A DNA stretch of 64,000 nt from Thiobacillus denitrificans (GTDB lineage: Bacteria; Pseudomonadota; Gammaproteobacteria; Burkholderiales; Thiobacillaceae), in assembly GCA_002424845.1 (NCBI GenBank), contig DILD01000091.1, positions 18,945-82,944 on the forward strand, in the 5' to 3' direction. The notes under the pieces were generated by a model. It made no database searches. It was not told the DNA's origin and saw only the letters and a list, made by a program, of their open reading frames with translations. The number at the start of each line of letters is the position of its first letter. Position 1 is the stretch's first letter. Shown piece by piece: positions 56,510-64,000 of this stretch. The position numbers were made by a program, and so were the translations under genes.

Positions 56510-57628
56510 ATGATGACAAATCTGCTTGGGGGCTTGAGCCCCACCCGTTTCCTGAACGAAGTCTGGCACAAGCGTCCGCTTCTGATCCGCAATGCCGTTC
56601 CGGGATTTGACGGCCTTCTGTCCCCGGCCGAAATGCGGGGACTGGCCTGCCGCGAAGATGTCGAATCGCGGCTGATCCAGGGCAGCGGCAAACGCTGGCA
56701 ACTGGATCACGGACCATTCAAAAAAAATGACTTCAAGCGTCTGCCGAAAACCGAGTGGACGCTGCTGGTGCAATCGCTCAACCATTTCCTGCCAGAAGCC
56801 GATGAGTTGCTGGCACGTTTCAATTTTATCCCTCACGCCCGACTCGACGACCTGATGGTGAGTTTCGCGGTTCCCGGTGGCAGCGTAGGCCCCCATTTCG
56901 ACTCGTATGACGTCTTCCTGCTTCAAGGCCAGGGGCATCGCCGCTGGCAAATCAGCACACAAACCGACTTGGCGATCCTTGATGACGCGCCGCTCAGAAT
57001 CCTCCGCCATTTCATGCCTGAGGACGAATGGATACTCGGCCCCGGCGACATGCTTTACCTGCCCCCGCATGTTGCACATTACGGCACGGCCGAAGATGCC
57101 TGCATGACTTACTCAATTGGCTTTCGCGCACCGACAACCGAAGAGCTGGCCCACGGTTTCCTGATGCACTTGCAAGACACGCTCAAACTCGAAGGACGCT
57201 ACGCCGATCCCGATCTGCGCTTGCAAAACCACCCTGGCCAAATCAGCCGGGCAATGCTTGACCAGATCGAAAAGATGGTCGCACGCATCAAATGGAGCAG
57301 GCGCGATATCGTCGAGTTTGCAGGGCGCTATCTGTCCGAGCCCAAGCCAAATGTGTTTTTCGACGCACCTGACACACCGGTCAGCCGCGCCGCCTTCAAT
57401 AAACAGGCCAAAAAAACCGGCGTCCTCCTCAACCCCAAAACCCGCCTGTTGTTTGCCGGCGATCGTTTTTACATCAATGGCGAAGCATTCACGCCCGAAC
57501 CCGACGAGTCGGCCGCGCTGAAGCAGTTGGCGGATCAGCGGCGTCTTGTCTCGCCCCCCCCTGCCGCCCTGTGCGAGCGCCTTTACTGCTGGTATGAAGC
57601 CGGCTGGCTGGAGACCGACGTCCCATGA
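56510..57628 (+). CDS. roxA: Ribosomal protein arginine hydroxylase RoxA (YcfD, JmjC-like)
   Basis: This 372-residue 2-oxoglutarate/iron oxygenase hydroxylates ribosomal protein L16 in E. coli. The cupin-4/JmjC domain has the iron ligands HFD in GPHFDSYDVFLLQ and a distal His in PPHVAHYGTAED. The C-terminal winged-helix part is present and the length is normal. The frame ends overlapping the next gene by ATGA. The start region suggests leaderless translation. Confidence 0.93.
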   Translation: MMTNLLGGLSPTRFLNEVWHKRPLLIRNAVPGFDGLLSPAEMRGLACREDVESRLIQGSGKRWQLDHGPFKKNDFKRLPKTEWTLLVQSLNHFLPEADELLARFNFIPHARLDDLMVSFAVPGGSVGPHFDSYDVFLLQGQGHRRWQISTQTDLAILDDAPLRILRHFMPEDEWILGPGDMLYLPPHVAHYGTAEDACMTYSIGFRAPTTEELAHGFLMHLQDTLKLEGRYADPDLRLQNHPGQISRAMLDQIEKMVARIKWSRRDIVEFAGRYLSEPKPNVFFDAPDTPVSRAAFNKQAKKTGVLLNPKTRLLFAGDRFYINGEAFTPEPDESAALKQLADQRRLVSPPPAALCERLYCWYEAGWLETDVP

Positions 57629-58095
57629 GTACCATTGAAACCCCAAGCGAATTCCGTGCCGCTTTCGACACACTGCTTGCCGATACGTCTCGCCTTCTGC
57701 GTATATACGATCGCGATCTGAGCATGTTCGATATCGACCTTGCTCCCCGCCATGCGGCCCTGCGCGCGCTATGCGTAGCCGGGGGCGGCCGCCGAATCGA
57801 ACTGCTGCTGGATGACATCAGCAGCGTGGCCCGTACCCACCCTCGCCTGATGCGGTTGGTGCGGGATTTTAGTCACGTCCTCGAAATTCGCCAGGCCGAT
57901 TCAGATGCACCGCGACCTGAACAGGCCTTTGTTCTGGCCGATCATCGAGGCGTGCTGGTGCGCGTCGACAAGGCGGCAATACCCGGCATCCTGAATCTGA
58001 ACGACCCCGGCCGCGCCAACTTGCTGAATCAGAGCTTCGAGGGCATGTGGCAACGTTCCCCGGCCAGTGTGTCGGCGAGCACATCCGGTTTGTAA
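57625..58095 (+). CDS. DUF7931-type conserved hypothetical protein
   Basis: This 156-residue protein overlaps roxA by ATGA. The segments FRAAFDTLLADTSRLLRIYDRDLSMFDID, HAALRALCVAGGGRRIELLLDD and FVLADHRGVLVRV recall a phospholipase D-like or DUF7931 fold often found next to RoxA genes in Betaproteobacteria. There is no catalytic HKD motif. The function is unknown. Confidence 0.75.
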   Translation: MSTIETPSEFRAAFDTLLADTSRLLRIYDRDLSMFDIDLAPRHAALRALCVAGGGRRIELLLDDISSVARTHPRLMRLVRDFSHVLEIRQADSDAPRPEQAFVLADHRGVLVRVDKAAIPGILNLNDPGRANLLNQSFEGMWQRSPASVSASTSGL

Positions 58096-58098
58096 ACG

Positions 58099-58908
58099 CT
58101 AGAGCCGACTCAACCACTCCAGCTCTGGTTCACTGAATCCTGCCAGACGGCGCGCCGCCAGATTGAAAGGTGGCTTCAATGGCGGCGCATCGTAGTCGAT
58201 CAGCAATTGGCGAAACGTCACCTCGGGGTCCAGCCCGCGCGCTGCACACAACCAGCAGAACCAGCGACTGCCAATGGCAACGTGACCGATCTCGTCACGT
58301 TCAATGACGCCAAGAATATCGATCATGCGCGTGTCATTGACCGCCCTGAGTTTTTCAACGATCAGCGGAGTGGCGTCAAGCCCGCGCGCCTCCAGTACGC
58401 GTGGCACCAGCGCCATGCGCACCAGTGGATCGTGTGCGGTTTTTAATGCCATGTCCCACAGGCCATTGTGCGCAGGAAAGTCGCCATAAGCGTAGCCCAG
58501 CGTTGCCAGATGAGTGTTCAGCAAGTCGAAATGTTGCGCCTCTTCGGCCGCCACACGCAGCCATTCGGCGTAATACGCGACGGGCATGCCGGAAAAACGG
58601 TGGGCGGCATCAAGTGCCAGATTGATGGCGTTGAATTCAATATGGGCCAGCGCATGGATGAGTGCGGCGCGTCCGGGAAGGGAGTCTGCGCGGCGGCGCG
58701 GCACTTTCTGCGGTGAAACCAGACCGGGTTTTTCCGGCCGCCCGGGCAAGTCGATGGGGCTGCGAATCATCTCGACCGCCGGATCGACTCTCCCAGCCAA
58801 CCAATCGGCCTGGAGTACGTGTACACACGCCGCCTTGATAGCAGGTTGGCTGGCAAGCAGACACTCGGCCAAGCGCTGAGGCAATGAATTCAGCGCCGCT
58901 CCACCCAC
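58099..58908 (-). CDS. DUF455 ferritin-like protein
   Basis: This 269-residue protein has the ferritin-like diiron pattern ALAHIEFNAINLALDA, AAEEAQHF and IERDEIGHVAIG (glutamates and histidines for two irons). The family resembles MiaE-like tRNA hydroxylases, but the substrate is unknown. The GTG start at 58908 lies 19 bases inside the lptG gene; a TTG at 58884 is possible. The stop is three bases from the end of the convergent DUF7931 gene. Confidence 0.82.
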   Translation of the reverse strand: MGGAALNSLPQRLAECLLASQPAIKAACVHVLQADWLAGRVDPAVEMIRSPIDLPGRPEKPGLVSPQKVPRRRADSLPGRAALIHALAHIEFNAINLALDAAHRFSGMPVAYYAEWLRVAAEEAQHFDLLNTHLATLGYAYGDFPAHNGLWDMALKTAHDPLVRMALVPRVLEARGLDATPLIVEKLRAVNDTRMIDILGVIERDEIGHVAIGSRWFCWLCAARGLDPEVTFRQLLIDYDAPPLKPPFNLAARRLAGFSEPELEWLSRL

Positions 58909-59963
58909 CGGATGCCCGCAAGTGCGATGGTCAGAAAAATAAGCAACGGCAGCATCGAGACAATGACGACCGGCCAGTCATTCAGAAGACCAAGGTGACC
59001 AAACAGCCGGCTCAAGAGATGAAAACCGAGCCCCGCCAGAATGCCGATAAAAATTTTGCCGCTGGTGCCACCCGAGCGTGGCCCCTGAAGCGCAAAGGGC
59101 ATGACGATCAACATCATGATCGGTATGACAAAAGGCGAAAGGAATTTTGACCAAAGGGCCAGCTCATAACGGCTGGCCTTCTGATTATTTTCCTTCAGGT
59201 GCGACACATAGCGCCACAGGGTGCGAGCCGACATTTTTTCCGGTGCGACCAGCAACACGTTAAGGATGTCGGGTGTCAGCACCGACTGCCAGCCCAGGTG
59301 CTCGCGATGTTCAGCGCGAACACCCTCCGCGCCGAAGTGTGTTTCCATGACCTGTTGCAGATCCCACATCTGACTGCCTCGCCAGTTGGCCTGCGCAGCG
59401 GCACGGATCGAATCCAGCCGCCCGTCGGCATCGAAACCGTAAATCTCGATGCCGCGCAAGGTGTTGTCCGGCATCACTTCACGCACATTGATGAAGGTAC
59501 TGCCATCCTTGACCCACAATCCGGAACGAAACTGCTGAGCCACCACCGATCGCGTGGCAGACAGTTTATAGCGTTGCGCCGCCTGTTCCGACCATGGTGC
59601 AACGAACTCCCCAAGCGACAACATCAGCAACGAGAGCAGGATGCCGATCACACTGAAATAACCCGCCACACGCCAGCTTGACAGGCCCGATACGCGCATC
59701 ACGGCATACTCCGAATTCGCAACCAGGCGCGACAAGGCAAACAACGTACCGATCAACGCAGCCACCGGCATGATTTCGTACAAATGTCCCGGCAGGCTCA
59801 ACAGCACCACAACAGCAGCCTGTCCCATGCCGTAATCGTTACGCCCCAGACTGCCGAGCTCCTGCATGACGTCAAAGAAAGCGAATAGCACCATCAGCGC
59901 CAGCAGCACGAAGCCGGACGAAACCAGTACCTGGCTGGACAGATAGCGCGCAAGCAGGCTCAT
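58890..59963 (-). CDS. lptG: LPS export permease LptG
   Basis: LptG and LptF form the transmembrane part of the LptB2FG transporter that lifts lipopolysaccharide from the inner membrane. The 357-residue protein from the ATG at 59963 has the usual six-helix pattern with LARYLSSQVLVSSGFVLLAL at the start and a periplasmic jellyroll domain. The long upstream frame extension overlaps lptF and is not real. It overlaps lptF by ATGA. Confidence 0.94.
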   Translation of the reverse strand: MSLLARYLSSQVLVSSGFVLLALMVLFAFFDVMQELGSLGRNDYGMGQAAVVVLLSLPGHLYEIMPVAALIGTLFALSRLVANSEYAVMRVSGLSSWRVAGYFSVIGILLSLLMLSLGEFVAPWSEQAAQRYKLSATRSVVAQQFRSGLWVKDGSTFINVREVMPDNTLRGIEIYGFDADGRLDSIRAAAQANWRGSQMWDLQQVMETHFGAEGVRAEHREHLGWQSVLTPDILNVLLVAPEKMSARTLWRYVSHLKENNQKASRYELALWSKFLSPFVIPIMMLIVMPFALQGPRSGGTSGKIFIGILAGLGFHLLSRLFGHLGLLNDWPVVIVSMLPLLIFLTIALAGIRWVERR

Positions 59964-61039
59964 GGCTGCCACCAACGCGTGCCATGCTGCCGCGTTCGGT
60001 AAAAGAACAGGGCAATCACCACAAGCAACATCAGCAAATGTGAAGCCAGCATGCCAACCCAAGGATTGAGTTTGTCCTGTGCCACCCAGGCCTGCGACAG
60101 CGAAAGCAAATTGTTGTAAACAAAGTACAGCAGTAGTGCGCTCACCAGCCCGTAGGAATTGCGGGCGCGATTGTTGACAAAGCTGAGCGGGATCGCCATC
60201 ACGGCAAGCACCAGCGCAGAAAACGGCACCCCGATCCGCCACAACAATTCGGCGCGCGCGGGTGGCGAAGCATCGGCCAGCAGACGGTTGATCGGGGCAT
60301 GGCGAATACCCGCCTCCCGGCTTTCTACCGATACCGGATTGAGACGCATCCAGTAACGCTCGAACTGCACGACGCGATAGTCAAGCTGGCCAGGCGTTCC
60401 TTCGTAACGGCGCCCTTCCTTGAACACAAGATAACGCGAGCCATCGGACAATTCGGTGTGACTACCTTCACGTGCCACCACCAGACCGAGCTGGCCATCG
60501 ATACGCGACTGCATGAACACGTTGCGCACAATACCGGTCAATGGATTGAGCGACTCCACGTAATAGACGCGCTGGCTGGAGCTGGATTCGGCAAACAGGC
60601 CTGGCGCGATCAACGAGCTTTCACTTCGGCTCTTCAATTCCTGTCGATATTCGTTTTTCTTGGTTTGCATCCACGGATTGAGCACCAGTGTCAGTAGCAG
60701 GATAACCAGCGTAAATGGCACGGCAAATGCCAATACGGGCCGCAGCCATTGCGTGAGCGACAGTCCGGCATTGAACCAGATGACCATTTCACTGTCTCGC
60801 CACATGCGCGACAAAGGCAGCAATACGCCGGCAAACAGCGCAATCGTCATCAGAACCGGCAAAAAGTACAGCAACGAGAACCCAAGGAAGGCCAGCACAG
60901 CCTCGTTGGCGAGCTCGCCGCGCGCCACATCACCCAGCAAACGAATGAACAGCACCACCAGTGAAATCGCAGCCAGCACCGTCAGCACTGCCCCGGTAGT
61001 AAGCCCCATTTCACGGGTCAGTGCGCGACGGTAAATCAT
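59960..61039 (-). CDS. lptF: LPS export permease LptF
   Basis: This 359-residue partner of LptG starts at the ATG at 61039 (MIYRRALTREMGLTTGAVL). It has a membrane domain plus periplasmic beta-jellyroll and a Leu-rich second helix block (LLYFVYNNLLSLSQAW). The frame extends 36 codons upstream without family similarity. It is divergent from pepA across a 162-base gap. Confidence 0.94.
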   Translation of the reverse strand: MIYRRALTREMGLTTGAVLTVLAAISLVVLFIRLLGDVARGELANEAVLAFLGFSLLYFLPVLMTIALFAGVLLPLSRMWRDSEMVIWFNAGLSLTQWLRPVLAFAVPFTLVILLLTLVLNPWMQTKKNEYRQELKSRSESSLIAPGLFAESSSSQRVYYVESLNPLTGIVRNVFMQSRIDGQLGLVVAREGSHTELSDGSRYLVFKEGRRYEGTPGQLDYRVVQFERYWMRLNPVSVESREAGIRHAPINRLLADASPPARAELLWRIGVPFSALVLAVMAIPLSFVNNRARNSYGLVSALLLYFVYNNLLSLSQAWVAQDKLNPWVGMLASHLLMLLVVIALFFYRTRQHGTRWWQP

Positions 61040-61077
61040 TGGGCCATCCGGGAAATATTCAGGACATGAACGGACTT

Positions 61078-61107
61078 TTGACATTCCACCGCGCTCACGC
61101 CAATAAT
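61078..61107 (+). promoter_or_regulatory. Candidate sigma-70 promoter of pepA
   Basis: TTGACA (61078-61083) is followed after 18 bases by AATAAT (61102-61107). Transcription would start near 61114, leaving an 88-base leader before the pepA ATG at 61202. The divergent lptF promoter must lie in the same gap, but I could not identify it. Confidence 0.5.
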
Positions 61108-61201
61108 CGCCCCATCGGCAATACCTTCCATCGGCGCGATTGTCCAACTGGCCACGCCCGATGGCAGCGCAGGGACAAATTGTATTTTTTTGAGCACAGA
61201 C

Positions 61202-62713
61202 ATGGAAAACAAGAAAATCGATCTTGAATTTAGCATAAAAAGCGGTGCGCCCGAAAAGCAGCGCACCGCCTGTGTCGTGGTTGGCGTGTTCGAAAACCGC
61301 AAGCTCTCAGCGCCCGCCATCGATATCGACCGCGCCAGCGATGGCTACTTGTCCGAGATCCTGCGTGGCGGCGACCTGGAAGGCAAGACCGGTAGCACGC
61401 TGCTGCTGCACAAAGTACCCCACATCCTGGCCGACCGCGTGCTTTTGGTCGGTCTTGGCAAGGAACGGGATTTTCACGAAAAAGCCTACCGCGATGCCAT
61501 CATGTGCGCCGCCAAGACCCTGCGTGACACCGGATCGATGGAAGCCGTCATCACGCTTTCCGAAATTCCGGTGAAAAAACGCGATGTCACCTGGAACATC
61601 GAACAGGCCGTAATCAGCGCCCACGATGCGCTGTACCGTTTCGACCACATGAAGAGCAAGCCAGGCGAGGCCCGCCGCCCCCTCAAACGTGTGACGTTTT
61701 CAGTATCCCGGCGCGGCGAGTTGAAATTCGGCGAGACCGGTCTGGCACGCGGTTTGGCCATTGCCCACGGTGTTCACCTCGCCAAGGACCTGGGCAATAC
61801 ACCGTCCAACATCTGCACGCCGGAATACCTGGCCAACCAGGCCAGAAAAGTAGCCAAGGCCCACGGCTTCGGCTGCGAAATCCTCGATTACGCCGCCTGC
61901 AGCAAACTCGGCATGGGCTCCTTCCTGTCAGTCGGGAAAGGCAGCGACAAGCCACCGCGCTTCATTGTGCTCAAGCATGAAGGCGGCAAAAAAGGCGACA
62001 GGCCCGTCGTGCTGGTTGGCAAAGCGGTCACCTTTGACGCTGGCGGCATTTCGCTTAAGCCGCCCGCCGAAATGGATGAAATGAACTACGACATGAGTGG
62101 CGGCGGCGCAGTCATCGGTGCCTTCCGCGCCATTGGAGAACTGGGGCTGGCCCTCAACGTCGTCGGCCTCATCCCTGCCTGCGAAAACATGCCCGATGCG
62201 AGCGCGAACAAACCGGGCGACATCGTCAAATCAATGTCCGGCCAGACCATCGAGATTCTCAATACCGATGCCGAAGGCCGTCTCATCCTGTGCGATGCGC
62301 TGACCTACGCCGAACGTTTCGAACCTGATGCCGTAATCGATCTGGCTACGCTTACCGGCGCCTGCGTAATCGCTCTGGGCGCGCACCCCAGCGCGCTATT
62401 CAGCAACCATGACCCGCTGGCCCGTGAAATCGAGCACGCCGCCGACCACGCGTGGGATCGCGTTTGGCGCATGCCGCTGTGGGACGACTATCAGGATCAG
62501 CTGAAAAGCAGCCTAGCCGACATGGCCAACATTGGCGGGCGTCCTGCCGGCTCAATTACCGCAGCCTGCTTCCTGTCGCGCTTCGCCAAGAAATACCACT
62601 GGGCTCACCTCGATATCGCTGGCACGGCATGGAAAGGGGGCCGCGAGAAAGGCTCAACCGGACGCCCTGTTCCATTACTCGTGAATTTCCTGCTGAACCG
62701 TGCGGCAAAGTGA
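61202..62713 (+). CDS. pepA: Leucyl aminopeptidase PepA
   Basis: This 503-residue M17 metallopeptidase has an N-terminal macro-like domain and a catalytic domain with GKAVTFDAGGISLKP and the signature NTDAEGRLILCDAL, which binds two metals. PepA also acts as a DNA-binding accessory protein in E. coli. The ATG at 61202 is preferred over an in-frame TTG at 61190. The stop overlaps the holC start by GTGA. Confidence 0.95.
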   Translation: MENKKIDLEFSIKSGAPEKQRTACVVVGVFENRKLSAPAIDIDRASDGYLSEILRGGDLEGKTGSTLLLHKVPHILADRVLLVGLGKERDFHEKAYRDAIMCAAKTLRDTGSMEAVITLSEIPVKKRDVTWNIEQAVISAHDALYRFDHMKSKPGEARRPLKRVTFSVSRRGELKFGETGLARGLAIAHGVHLAKDLGNTPSNICTPEYLANQARKVAKAHGFGCEILDYAACSKLGMGSFLSVGKGSDKPPRFIVLKHEGGKKGDRPVVLVGKAVTFDAGGISLKPPAEMDEMNYDMSGGGAVIGAFRAIGELGLALNVVGLIPACENMPDASANKPGDIVKSMSGQTIEILNTDAEGRLILCDALTYAERFEPDAVIDLATLTGACVIALGAHPSALFSNHDPLAREIEHAADHAWDRVWRMPLWDDYQDQLKSSLADMANIGGRPAGSITAACFLSRFAKKYHWAHLDIAGTAWKGGREKGSTGRPVPLLVNFLLNRAAK

Positions 62714-63150
62714 CTGAGGTCATCTTTTACACCTTTGCCGGCAACCCGCTGGATGTCGCCCGCCGCATCGCCGCCAAGGCACACGGCCAAGGTAAACAGG
62801 TCATGATTTACGCGCCTGATACCGCCACCGCGGACGCCATTGACCGCATGCTGTGGGCAACCCCTGCACCGGGCTTTGTGCCGCACTGTCGCGACAACGA
62901 CATGCTGGCAGGTGAGACGCCGGTGTTGATCGGCACCAACACCGACAACCTGCGCAGCGCCGACGTGATGATCAACCTGCACGATGATCATCCCTCCGGC
63001 TATGCCTGCTTCGAACGCCTGGTTGAAATCATTGGCCTGGATGAGGCTGTTGTCGAACGGGGGCGGGAACGCTACCGTTTTTATAAAACGCGTGGCTATG
63101 CCCTGCAAACGTACGATCTGCGGCAGCCTGCCCACCAGGAGGGACGATGA
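62710..63150 (+). CDS. holC: DNA polymerase III subunit chi
   Basis: This 146-residue chi subunit links the clamp loader to single-strand binding protein. The start is GTG at 62710 (reading TEVIFYTFAGNPLDVARRI) and overlaps pepA by GTGA. The C-terminal segments SADVMINLHDDHPSGYACFERL and GRERYRFYKTRGY are typical. A frame extension into pepA was rejected. The pepA-holC-valS order is common in proteobacteria. Confidence 0.93.
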   Translation: MTEVIFYTFAGNPLDVARRIAAKAHGQGKQVMIYAPDTATADAIDRMLWATPAPGFVPHCRDNDMLAGETPVLIGTNTDNLRSADVMINLHDDHPSGYACFERLVEIIGLDEAVVERGRERYRFYKTRGYALQTYDLRQPAHQEGR

Positions 63151-63680
63151 GCGACAGTCCCATGTTAGGCAAGATGGATGCGCTGCTTAAAAAGCATCGC
63201 GGCAGCAGCACCGACAGTGTGGAATCACCTGACCATGCAGCGGCTGTCGAACCCGCATCCGCCCCTGCACCCAATGCCATACCCGAACATCACACGCCCC
63301 CTGCTGCTCACGCACACCCGCCCGGCGACGCCTGGCTACCGGTACTGACCGACGTAATCGAACGCGGCACGCCACCTGCCGCAATCGCGGCAACGCCGGC
63401 TGCGGTTACGCTGCCCATCCAGACTGACCAACCCGATGCGGCAGCACAGGCCGCCCCAGCCCCGATCCAAACTGAAAGTGATGTCCTTGCCGAACAGTTG
63501 ATGCGTGAACTGGGACCGCGTCTGTCCGAAGTCATGGAAAAGCAGCTCGCGGTAGCGTTGCGCCGGGGCCTTGACCAAACTGTTGCCAGTCTGCTCTCAC
63601 AACTTGATGTCAACGTACGCGAAATCGTTCGCGAAGCTGTTGCCGAGAAACTCAATCAACCACGCGATCCGTCGATCTGA
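63147..63680 (+). CDS. Hypothetical protein between holC and valS
   Basis: This 177-residue protein overlaps holC by ATGA. The middle is rich in Ala, Pro and Thr and likely disordered (about residues 25-110). The last 65 residues form predicted amphipathic helices (VLAEQLMRELGPRLSEVMEK, REIVREAVAEKLNQPRD). The N-terminus SPMLGKMDALLKKHR also looks helical. I do not recognise a named family. A role near the polymerase or valS is only positional. Confidence 0.75.
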   Translation: MSDSPMLGKMDALLKKHRGSSTDSVESPDHAAAVEPASAPAPNAIPEHHTPPAAHAHPPGDAWLPVLTDVIERGTPPAAIAATPAAVTLPIQTDQPDAAAQAAPAPIQTESDVLAEQLMRELGPRLSEVMEKQLAVALRRGLDQTVASLLSQLDVNVREIVREAVAEKLNQPRDPSI

Positions 63681-63738
63681 CCCCAGTCCGAACACGCTTT
63701 AAGGACACCCTCGCTTCTTTCCGGAGCATATTGCGGTC

Positions 63739-63770
63739 TTTTTTGGGACGTGTCCCAAGGTTTTTTGGGA
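63739..63770. repeat. Direct and inverted repeats upstream of valS
   Basis: TTTTTTGGGA occurs at 63739-63748 and again at 63761-63770, exactly 22 bases (two helical turns) apart. Between and overlapping them, TTGGGAC (63743-63749) and GTCCCAA (63752-63758) form an inverted repeat. It is followed by GGTTTTTT, so it could be a terminator for the upstream genes or an operator for valS. Confidence 0.5.
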
Positions 63771-63794
63771 TAATGCCGCCTTTGCCCGCACACC

Positions 63795-64000
63795 ATGGAA
63801 CTCGCCAAATCCTTCGAACCGGCTGACATCGAAAAACGCTGGTACGCCCAGTGGGAAAGCGCCGGCTATTTCAAGGCTAGCGACGTCCCCGACGCCCCCG
63901 CCTACTGCATCATGCTGCCGCCGCCCAACGTCACCGGCACGCTGCACATGGGCCACGCCTTCCAGCACACCCTGATGGACGCGCTCACCCGCTATCACCG
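63795..64000 (+). CDS. valS: Valyl-tRNA synthetase (partial, N-terminus)
   Basis: The first 68 codons of valS run to the window edge, starting [20 protein letters not shown]. It contains the ATP-binding segment [14 protein letters not shown] with the class I HIGH-type motif HMGH. The ATG at 63795 has no strong ribosome site. The rest lies beyond the window. Confidence 0.95.
   Translation, partial: MELAKSFEPADIEKRWYAQWESAGYFKASDVPDAPAYCIMLPPPNVTGTLHMGHAFQHTLMDALTRYH

Overview
The window is a single contiguous piece of a betaproteobacterial chromosome, most likely from a chemolithotrophic sulfur oxidiser of the Thiobacillus type. That placement is an inference from two things. The housekeeping order ndk-rlmN-pilW-rodZ-ispG-hisS-yfgM-bamB-der ... 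hflX-hflK-hflC-DUF2065-hisZ-purA-tRNA-Leu-rnr-rlmB is classic for Betaproteobacteria, and there is a cluster of sulfur-trafficking and multiheme-cytochrome genes. Coding density is very high, most neighbouring genes overlap by ATGA/GTGA/TTGA, and no gap longer than about 250 bases lacks a gene. I saw no insertion sequence, phage gene, rRNA or CRISPR array.

Layout. 1-9.35 kb (minus strand): a type II secretion operon gspC-D-E-F-G-H-I-J-K-L, with gspL cut by the window edge. 9.5-12.4 kb: a sigma-54-type response regulator and its sensor kinase. 12.5-17.5 kb: an OprO/P-type porin, a triheme cytochrome, a small secreted protein, a pentaheme cytochrome lipoprotein and a secreted rhodanese-like lipoprotein. 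17.6-20.6 kb: a sulfur-relay set (a small ORF, two DsrE-like proteins, TusA, a double-length YeeE/YedE transporter and a second TusA). 20.8-26.2 kb: ppsA/ppsR divergent pair and a GGDEF-EAL protein. 26.2-31.0 kb: a SpoU methyltransferase, an orphan SenB-like glycosyltransferase, YcaO, a RIO kinase and a small membrane protein. 31-40 kb: rlmB, rnr, tRNA-Leu(CAG), purA, hisZ, hflC, hflK and hflX. 40-44 kb: a GAF-GGDEF-EAL protein, a GalT-like protein and two small unknown ORFs, sitting where hfq would be expected. 44-53 kb: der to ndk. 53-64 kb: tilS, accA, slyD, bcp, roxA, a DUF7931 gene, a DUF455 gene, lptG, lptF, pepA, holC, an unknown gene and the start of valS.

The most interesting region is 9.5-20.8 kb. 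Two almost identical sigma-54 promoter sequences (16 of 19 positions equal, perfect -24 box, 10-base GG-to-GC spacing) stand in front of the sulfur-relay operon and in front of the cytochrome/porin operon. Both carry the same upstream 9-mer. A sensor kinase and an NtrC-family regulator lie directly downstream. The simplest reading is one sigma-54 regulon that couples sulfur-compound uptake and persulfide relay (YedE/TusA/DsrE/rhodanese) to an outer-membrane porin-cytochrome electron conduit. Its parts list resembles the Geobacter ext clusters. The neighbouring type II secretion operon could deliver the lipoproteins to the cell surface.
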